Positions 6,801 through 10,992 of a stretch of DNA of 10,992 nt are shown here, piece by piece. How positions within the stretch are numbered: the stretch's first letter is position 1; every line of letters begins with the position of its first letter. The DNA comes from SIG291 sp045543455 (GTDB lineage Bacteria > Bacillota > Clostridia > Lachnospirales > Lachnospiraceae), in the NCBI GenBank assembly GCA_045543455.1, contig JAZQMK010000092.1, positions 1-10,992 on the forward strand, read 5' to 3'. The translations under genes and the position numbers were made by a program. Under the pieces are notes generated by a model. That model ran no database searches. It saw only the letters and a program-made list of their open reading frames with translations, and had not been told where the DNA came from.

Positions 6801-9085
6801 ATGATTTTTCAACATTAAAAACTGATGGCTATAAGTCCGGCGGCCATAATTCCGCATTTATAGATACAGACGGACAAAGATATCTTGTATACCATACAAG
6901 ATTTAATTCAGGTACTGAGTATCATGAGGTAAGAATTCATCAACAATTTATGAATGAAGACAATTGGCCGGTGACTGCAGTATATGAGTACTTAGGCAGT
7001 TCTATTTCTAAAAATGGATATACATTAGCTGATATGGCTGGTACATATGAGTTTGTTATTCATGGAAAAGATGCAGCAACAGAAAATGTTGGCATGCTTA
7101 GTACAAAAACAGTTACATTAAACAATGACGGTACAATTTCAGGTGCATACAGTGGTACATGGGCATATACAAATGGAACTTATTACTGTCAGATGAAAAT
7201 AAATGGAGTAACTTACAAAGGTGTATTCTTTAAGCAAAAAGACGAGTCAGCACAGCAAAAGGAAGTTATGACATTTACCCTTATAGGAAATGACAATCAG
7301 GCTGTATGGGGAACAAAGACAGTTGCCTCTACAGAAGAAAATCCAGGTGATTCAGGCAGTGGTTCGGGTTCAGTATCTGCAAGTGCAGTAACACATAACT
7401 TCACAGCTAATGGAAAAACAAGTGATTTCTTTAGCATTACAGGTAATACTTCAACAAGCTATGGTTCAGTAACATATGCAGGTTTAAAGCTTACAACATG
7501 CTTAAAGATGGAAAGTTCAACAAACATTTCATTTACAGCACCTGCAAAAGGTAAGTTAACACTTATATTCTCAAATACAAGTGGTACAACAATTAAAGTA
7601 AACGGTACAACAATGAGTACAAATACAGAACTTGTAGTAGACGTAGCAGCAGGTAATGTAACAGTAACTAAGGGTTCAGGTAGCTCATATTTATTCTATA
7701 TGGTATATGAACCAGAACAACAGGCTCATACACACAGTTATTCATCAAGTGTAACAAAACAACCAACATGTACAGAAACAGGTGTAAGAACATATTCATG
7801 TTCATGTGGTTCTTCATATACAGAAAGCATTGCAGCAAAGGGACATGATTATGAATCAAACTTTACGGTAGATAAAGAGGCAACAGCTACAACAGAAGGT
7901 TCAAAGAGCCGTCATTGTAAGAATTGTAGTGCTAAGACAGACGTAACAGTAATACCGGCTTTAGGTTATCCACAGCTTAAGGTACAGCTTAATACAAATA
8001 CATCTAGTGCTAAGGTTGGGGACACAATTAGTTTTACAGCTAATGCTACAGGCGGAAGTGGAAACTACACATACAGCTTTTTAATGTACAATGAAGCAGC
8101 AGGTACATGGTATAGATTTTCAAGTTTTGCGGCAGCAAATACATATAACTGGACAATTGCATCCGCAGGTAACAGAACTTTCTTCGTTGAAGTAAAAGAC
8201 AGCACAGGTACAGTTGTTAGAAGTGCAGGTATAAAGGTGGCTATAGCAAATAATCTGTCTGTAAACATAACTGCAAATGCTACAAATGTATCAAATGGTC
8301 AGAATGTAAGCTTTAGTGCAAGTGCTACAGGAGGAAATGGTAACTATACCTACAGCTTCTTAATGCATAATGAAAGCACAAACAGCTGGTACAGATTTTC
8401 AGATTTTGCTAAGATAAATACATTAAATTGGACAGCAAATGGTAACAGAACCTTCTATGTAGAAGTTAAAGATAGCACAGGAGCCGTTGCAAGAAGTAAC
8501 GGAATTAAGATAAATGTATCAGCGAATACATTGAAGGTAACTATAAGCTCAAATGCACAGAGTGTACTTAAGGGCTCAAATGTAGCATTTAGCGCAAGCG
8601 CAAGTGGTGGAAGCGGAAGCTATACATACAGCTTTTTAGTATACAATGAAGTAAGCGGATACTGGTACAGATTTAGCGATTTTGCAGCTGTAAATAAGCT
8701 AAGCTGGATAGCGGGAACAACAGATAGAAGAACCTTCTATGTAGAAGTAAAAGACAGCACAGGAGCCAAGGTAAGAAGCGAAGGTATAACAATGACTATA
8801 CTTGAAAGCTCAAATCTTACAGTTAATGTGACAGCAAGTAATAACAATCCATATGCAGGAGAAAATGTAAAGCTTACAGCTACAGCGAGTGGTGGAGCAG
8901 GCAGTTATACTTATAGCTTTTTAATGTACAATCCGACAAGTGGGAACTGGCACAGATTTTCAGATTTTACACAGACAAATGTAATGTACTGGACAGCAAA
9001 TGGCAACAGAGAGTTCTATGTTGATGTAAAGGATGGTAATGGAACTGTTGTAAGAAGTGCAGTTAAGAAAGTGACAATTAAATAA
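3875..9085 (+). CDS. Large secreted multi-domain GH43 endo-arabinanase-like enzyme with N-terminal HExxH domain, inserted beta-trefoil and C-terminal repeats
   Basis: This 1736-residue exported protein probably hydrolyses alpha-1,5-arabinan of pectin outside the cell. Residues 1-37 are a signal peptide. About 60-480 is a domain with HELAH (188-192) and a downstream WYEATANWF (E208), resembling the DUF6055 family; its activity is unknown. About 488-1040 is a GH43 five-bladed propeller. Its expected catalytic residues are all visible: base D494 (VHDPSIF), pKa-modulating D845 (IDPTIL) and acid E906 (SGEAPY). H991 (GGHNSAF) is the likely metal-site His. A ricin-type beta-trefoil (546-686, three QW motifs) splits the propeller. 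About 1046-1149 resembles the GH43 C-terminal beta domain of endo-arabinanases such as Bacillus Abn2. After a Ser/Gly linker come a probable carbohydrate-binding domain (1173-1280), two Cys-rich modules (1285-1364) and four triple-tyrosine-like repeats (1368-1736). No sortase signal is visible. GH43 members also include arabinofuranosidases and xylosidases, so substrate is inferred. No terminator is seen before the next gene. Confidence 0.88.
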   Translation: MFTKKMGRKIVAILLCILQITAFLQYFSLSKEEVKAAGVVTSIDVKSTVTSSKSITEQTKNDTYQVRDAICSFSDGSINRATSEHFQIIWGNEDTTGTVTYDFIVGNLINLENIRAFYVEELGMKDIGISQNKGISGLYKTNVYVSNTGLDEFTDDWAYMSVDRDAFAYLFVAPGAMRVDEPSWVIPHELAHVFTYHQGGTIAYAWYEATANWFRDQYLGSEYYAYGGRTYGPTSDFFAPYMINSAYHVPHMLNWYDTWPIFLYISENPDNIPGLGMELMHKIVQHNGENESMYDTIESLSGVSIKTILGGMSRRLATMDFSRQEHYLNRLNNEVLPYDNNYSKIYTTLENADSNGWQNVPSNRAPMQTGFNIIPLNVDLTKDYINVDFKSTSSANGADFRTSIVTSTRNNLTRYSNMVSGDGKATIRLNGDETKAYLVVCATPDTIEEFQVGWDSSADEESTRFTYKVKITATDEVVEDSDKPATIKRISVHDPSIFKDLSTNKYYLYGSHLAQAVTSNLMELNAHLTQGYGNNNLYVSENVEGIYYIQNQYSGLYLDVADASLENGANIQQWAYKGTKEQKFKLVSLGNGYYYILTGASDYTKCVDVENGSADNGTNIIQWEYWGGYMQTYRIVKQPDKSYAILTGASDCTGALDVYDWSTQNGGNVNQWSFLGGGCQKWNLIEAEANSGSTQASTSEPLKNALEPSFLWAGYNDSDCSGGYAVWAPDIIYNPDYVWNDGSKGAYMMYYSTSSTYIRSCIGYAVSKSAAGPFSYVDTIVYSGFTKADNNVTTTSDLGTKTVNTCYTNTNIPYLIANGQLSGVRNDWFNSNGSFNNSLCPNAIDPTILYDESGNMWMTYGSWSGGIYILQLDKATGQPIYPKTNSGLTDGYFGKRIAGGYTLSGEAPYIVYDEETDYYYLYVTYGWLGVDGGYHIRLYRSKTIDGTYTDAAGNSATYSSMSINQGNYGIKLFGNYDFSTLKTDGYKSGGHNSAFIDTDGQRYLVYHTRFNSGTEYHEVRIHQQFMNEDNWPVTAVYEYLGSSISKNGYTLADMAGTYEFVIHGKDAATENVGMLSTKTVTLNNDGTISGAYSGTWAYTNGTYYCQMKINGVTYKGVFFKQKDESAQQKEVMTFTLIGNDNQAVWGTKTVASTEENPGDSGSGSGSVSASAVTHNFTANGKTSDFFSITGNTSTSYGSVTYAGLKLTTCLKMESSTNISFTAPAKGKLTLIFSNTSGTTIKVNGTTMSTNTELVVDVAAGNVTVTKGSGSSYLFYMVYEPEQQAHTHSYSSSVTKQPTCTETGVRTYSCSCGSSYTESIAAKGHDYESNFTVDKEATATTEGSKSRHCKNCSAKTDVTVIPALGYPQLKVQLNTNTSSAKVGDTISFTANATGGSGNYTYSFLMYNEAAGTWYRFSSFAAANTYNWTIASAGNRTFFVEVKDSTGTVVRSAGIKVAIANNLSVNITANATNVSNGQNVSFSASATGGNGNYTYSFLMHNESTNSWYRFSDFAKINTLNWTANGNRTFYVEVKDSTGAVARSNGIKINVSANTLKVTISSNAQSVLKGSNVAFSASASGGSGSYTYSFLVYNEVSGYWYRFSDFAAVNKLSWIAGTTDRRTFYVEVKDSTGAKVRSEGITMTILESSNLTVNVTASNNNPYAGENVKLTATASGGAGSYTYSFLMYNPTSGNWHRFSDFTQTNVMYWTANGNREFYVDVKDGNGTVVRSAVKKVTIK
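5510..5932 (+). other. Ricin-type beta-trefoil lectin domain (CBM13-like) inserted in the GH43 domain
   Basis: The 141 encoded residues (546-686) hold three similar lobes: YSGLYLDVADAS...NIQQWAYKG, ...KCVDVENGSADNGTNIIQW, and ...GALDVYDWSTQNGGNVNQW. The three Q-x-W or QW motifs and the LDV strands are the hallmark of ricin B-type trefoils, which bind galactose, xylose or arabinose-containing glycans. The insertion lies between the first propeller strand carrying D494 and the WAPDIIYNP segment, so the enzyme fold must close around it. Confidence 0.85.
7391..7711 (+). other. Probable carbohydrate-binding beta domain
   Basis: Residues 1173-1280 contain HNFTANGKTSDFFSITGN, GLKLTTCLKMESSTNISF and TLIFSN...IKVNG, ending FYMVYE. 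From memory, similar modules are attached to pectate lyases of gut Clostridia and Bacteroidetes, which would fit a pectin-directed enzyme. The family name cannot be confirmed here. Confidence 0.5.
7727..7966 (+). other. Two Cys-rich 'HTHSY' linker modules
   Basis: Residues 1285-1364 hold two degenerate ~40-residue modules. The first has HTHSYSSSVTKQPTC...YSCSCGSSYTESI..KGH; the second DYESNFTVDKEATATTEG...HCKNCSAKTDVTVIPALG. The Cys pattern (C, CxC, then CxxC) and His residues suggest a small metal-binding or disulfide-stapled fold. Such modules recur in surface proteins of gut Firmicutes; their function is not known to me. Confidence 0.7.
7976..9082 (+). repeat. Four tandem triple-tyrosine-like repeats, block in the arabinanase
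   Basis: The repeats start at 7976, 8255, 8531 and 8816 (93, 92, 95 and 89 residues). The consensus is G.YTYSFL.YN, W[YH]RFS.F, NW or SW, R.F[YF]VEVKDS.G and V.RS. The third repeat matches the third repeat of the BspA-like protein at 65 of 95 positions without gaps (hand count), better than its own neighbours. The fourth is the terminal type and ends at the stop. Confidence 0.87.
8979..9060 (+). repeat. 82-bp perfect direct repeat, copy 2 (copy 1 at 102-183)
   Basis: This copy lies in the last repeat of the arabinanase gene and is identical, in frame, to bases 102-183 in the last repeat of the upstream gene. The equivalent part of the intervening BspA-like gene (about 3650-3730) is clearly diverged. 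Confidence 0.9.
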
Positions 9086-9147
9086 AATGTGTATAAGCGT
9101 TGATAGTTTTTGATAAAATAAGAAAAAATAGGTGAAAACATTACAAT

Positions 9148-9153
9148 AGGAGG
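9148..9153 (+). promoter_or_regulatory. Ribosome binding site of the second BspA-like gene
   Basis: A perfect AGGAGG lies 9 bases upstream of ATG 9163. The 77-base gap after the arabinanase stop shows no hairpin terminator and no convincing promoter, so read-through from the arabinanase gene is possible. Confidence 0.85.
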
Positions 9154-9162
9154 AATGGAAAA

Positions 9163-10992
9163 ATGAAGAAAATACTAAAAACAGCATTTATGTGTGCAAT
9201 AAGTATTTTTCTTGTTTTGTTGTGTACTGATATTAACAAGGTACATGCAGTAGAAAGTTATGGTACACTTGTAGAAACAGGAAGTGCGGGAACAAATGTA
9301 ACATATAATTTATATGATAGTGATGCAGACGGTGTAGGAGATACTTTGGTATTTAATGGAACTGGAAATATACAGGAATATGGTTTTGTAAATACACAAC
9401 CTAAAAGTTGGGCTAGTGTAAAGTCTGTTATAGTAAATGATGGAATAACATCTATGGGTAAATTAACTTTTTATCAATGTGAAAATATTCAAAGTGTAAG
9501 TATACCAGATAGCGTAACAGACCTTGGTGGCTATACATTTGAAGGGTGCACAAGCCTAAAGACTGTTAATATTCCAGCTGGTGTAACCAGACTGAAAACA
9601 GCGGTATTTGCAGATTGCATTAATTTAAAAAGTATAATTTTACCAGAGGGCTTAACAGATATAGAACCATCGGTATTTGAAAATACAGGTTTAACAAGCA
9701 TAACTTTTCCTGCAAGTCTTCAGTCTATAGGATCAAGTTCATTTTATAATACTAAGCTTGAAAAAGTAAAAATTCCTGCAAAGGTATATAATATAGGTAC
9801 AAAATCATTTGCAGGTACATTGATAGAATCCTTTGAAGTAGATGCAGCTAGTACTTATTATAAAACAATAGATGGAGTAATTTATAATAAAGATAGTATG
9901 ACATTGGCGGTATTTCCTCCAAAGAGTAAGATGACATCTTATACAGTTCCGGAAGGTACAACATCAATAAAGACATATGCTTTTTATGAGAATGATAGTA
10001 TTCAGGAGGTAATCGTACCTAAAGGTATTGATAATATTGGTTCATATGCATTTTTTAAATGTGTTAATTTAAAAAGAGTTGACATTGGCAGTGGTATATC
10101 TATTATAAAGGGTTCGACATTTGCAGAGTGTTCATCACTCGCAGAGGTTATTTTACCTAATACAGTAGCAAAAATAGAAAATGCAGCATTTAAAGAGTGC
10201 TATGATTTGAAAAGCTTTACAGTTCCTAAAAGAGTAGAAACAATTGAACAAAGTGCATTCCGATTTTGTTCTGGTTTGGAAAAAATAGCAGTTTTAAATG
10301 AAAATGTAACATTAGGAAGTAACTGGCTTGACACAGGAAGAGCAACAGTGGTTTATGGAAAAGTAGGTTCAACAGCACAAGAGTATGTAAATAATTCTAC
10401 ATTTTCACAAACCTTTGTGGTACTAGATAAGCATGGCTTAATAACAGAATCCGATGGTAGCGTAAGTTATTATCAGTTCAACAATTTTATGTCTGATTAT
10501 ACAGGTGAAGTAGCTGATGATAATGGAAATATATGGAATGTTGTAAATGGTAAGGCTAGTCTAAAGACATCAGCAATAAGAGTTACAGGTATAAAATTAA
10601 ATTTAATTTCTTCTTCTGTATCAGTGGGATTCGCAAGAGGTGTAACAGCAATAATAACTCCAAGTGATGCAGATAATAAAAATGTAATATGGACATCAAG
10701 TGACACATCTGTAGCAACAGTTACCCAATACGGTCAAATCATTGGCGTAGGAAATGGAATAGCAATAATAACAGCAACTACAGAGGATGGTGGTTATACA
10801 GCTACCTGCAAAATTATAGTTGAAACACCGGTAAAAGGCATAACACTTGACAGTACTAATATTGTGTTAAAGAAAGCAACAACAAAGACACTAAAAGCAA
10901 CCATAACTCCAAGTGATGCCAGCGATAAGAGCGTTAAATGGACATCAAGCAATACATCAGTGGCAACGGTTAGCGATACAGGCGTAGTAACA
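9163..10992 (+). CDS. Secreted BspA-like leucine-rich repeat protein with Big_2 domains (3' truncated by window end)
   Basis: The frame is open for 610 codons and runs off the window. Residues 1-31 are a signal peptide (MKKILK, hydrophobic core, cleavage likely after VHA). Residues 32-85 repeat the N-terminal module of the first BspA-like protein, with DSDADGVGD again at 52-60 and then DTLVFNGTGN. Residues 87-422 hold about 11 or 12 LRR_5-type repeats, interrupted by a YYKTIDGVIYNKD unit, a common variant in BspA-like proteins. After a short Asn- and Asp-rich stretch come one complete Big_2 immunoglobulin-like domain (472-556; ITPSDADNKNVIWTSSDTSVATV) and most of a second (from 557; ITPSDASDKSVKWTSSNTSVATV). 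The role is presumably surface adhesion or ligand binding; the ligand is unknown. Whether it too ends in the four-repeat block cannot be seen. The gene starts 77 bp after the arabinanase gene and may be co-transcribed with it. Confidence 0.9.
   Translation, partial: MKKILKTAFMCAISIFLVLLCTDINKVHAVESYGTLVETGSAGTNVTYNLYDSDADGVGDTLVFNGTGNIQEYGFVNTQPKSWASVKSVIVNDGITSMGKLTFYQCENIQSVSIPDSVTDLGGYTFEGCTSLKTVNIPAGVTRLKTAVFADCINLKSIILPEGLTDIEPSVFENTGLTSITFPASLQSIGSSSFYNTKLEKVKIPAKVYNIGTKSFAGTLIESFEVDAASTYYKTIDGVIYNKDSMTLAVFPPKSKMTSYTVPEGTTSIKTYAFYENDSIQEVIVPKGIDNIGSYAFFKCVNLKRVDIGSGISIIKGSTFAECSSLAEVILPNTVAKIENAAFKECYDLKSFTVPKRVETIEQSAFRFCSGLEKIAVLNENVTLGSNWLDTGRATVVYGKVGSTAQEYVNNSTFSQTFVVLDKHGLITESDGSVSYYQFNNFMSDYTGEVADDNGNIWNVVNGKASLKTSAIRVTGIKLNLISSSVSVGFARGVTAIITPSDADNKNVIWTSSDTSVATVTQYGQIIGVGNGIAIITATTEDGGYTATCKIIVETPVKGITLDSTNIVLKKATTKTLKATITPSDASDKSVKWTSSNTSVATVSDTGVVT
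9421..10428 (+). repeat. Tandem BspA-type leucine-rich repeats
   Basis: About 11 or 12 units of ~23 residues carry the TF or AF..C signature (LTFYQC, YTFEGC, AVFADC, YAFFKC, STFAEC, AAFKEC, SAFRFC). They are less regular than those of the first BspA-like protein, and several units lack the Cys. Confidence 0.85.
10576..10992 (+). repeat. Big_2 immunoglobulin-like domains, one complete and one cut by the window end
   Basis: Two units start at 10576 and 10831. Each has a V.GI.L first strand, a central ITPSDA...V.WTSS.TSVATV signature and a G-x-[IV] turn. The second unit stops at DTGVVT at the window edge. They usually serve as spacers or adhesive modules in surface proteins. Confidence 0.88.

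Noticed and set aside
5424..8268. Minus-strand open frames inside the arabinanase gene
   Set aside because: They have low-complexity His/Leu/Asn-rich translations, no ribosome sites, and overlap a long gene with clear domains; they are shadows.
9000..9085. Sortase sorting signal at the C-terminus of the arabinanase
   Set aside because: No LPXTG-like motif, hydrophobic segment or basic tail exists before the stop; the protein ends in a beta-rich repeat. The same is true for the ends at 208 and 3757.
9086..9162. Two TTGATA motifs 10 bp apart (9100-9105 and 9110-9115) as an operator or promoter
   Set aside because: No -10 box lies at a suitable distance (best is AAAAAT after 18 bases), and such hexamers are common in AT-rich DNA. 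The 77-base gap has no clear regulatory structure other than the ribosome site.
8960..9187. Minus-strand open frame spanning the gap between the arabinanase and the second BspA-like gene
   Set aside because: It overlaps the ends of two well-supported genes on the other strand, has no Shine-Dalgarno and reads as Phe/Tyr/Ser-rich AT noise.

Overview
The window is AT-rich, Gram-positive-looking DNA from a low-GC Firmicute. The best guess is a gut Lachnospiraceae-type Clostridia. The guess rests on strong AGGAGG-type ribosome sites, AT-rich codon use, BspA-like leucine-rich repeat proteins, Big_2 domains, and Cys-rich 'HTHSY...' linkers typical of gut Clostridia surface proteins. The species cannot be named from this sequence alone. 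All genes lie on the + strand, and there are no RNA genes, CRISPR arrays or insertion sequences.

Layout: (1) 1-208 is the C-terminal end of an upstream gene, followed by a strong intrinsic terminator (212-254). (2) A TTGACT-N17-TAAAAT promoter (278-306) drives a secreted BspA-like leucine-rich repeat protein (344-3757, 1137 aa) that ends in four triple-tyrosine-like repeats and a terminator (3766-3805). (3) A 20-bp tandem duplication (3811-3850) contains the likely promoter of a very large secreted enzyme (3875-9085, 1736 aa). In order it has a signal peptide, an HExxH metallopeptidase-like domain resembling DUF6055, a GH43 endo-arabinanase catalytic domain with a ricin-type beta-trefoil inserted in it, a GH43 C-terminal beta domain, a probable carbohydrate-binding domain, two Cys-rich linker modules, and four more triple-tyrosine-like repeats. 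(4) After only 77 bp and no visible terminator, a second BspA-like protein (9163 to the window end, incomplete) carries leucine-rich repeats and then Big_2 domains.

Read together, this looks like a locus of exported, surface-associated proteins. It holds one multi-domain enzyme aimed at arabinose-rich plant cell-wall material (pectic arabinan, possibly arabinosylated glycoproteins) and at least two leucine-rich repeat adhesin-like proteins. Three consecutive genes (the partial one, the first BspA protein and the enzyme) end in the same kind of C-terminal module. In the two complete cases it is a block of four ~90-99 aa repeats, and repeat n of one protein matches repeat n of the other better than its own neighbours. 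The block therefore seems to have spread as one unit, and it ends exactly at the stop codon. No LPXTG signal or C-terminal membrane segment is present. A shared surface-attachment or docking role for this block is the most interesting hypothesis in the window.
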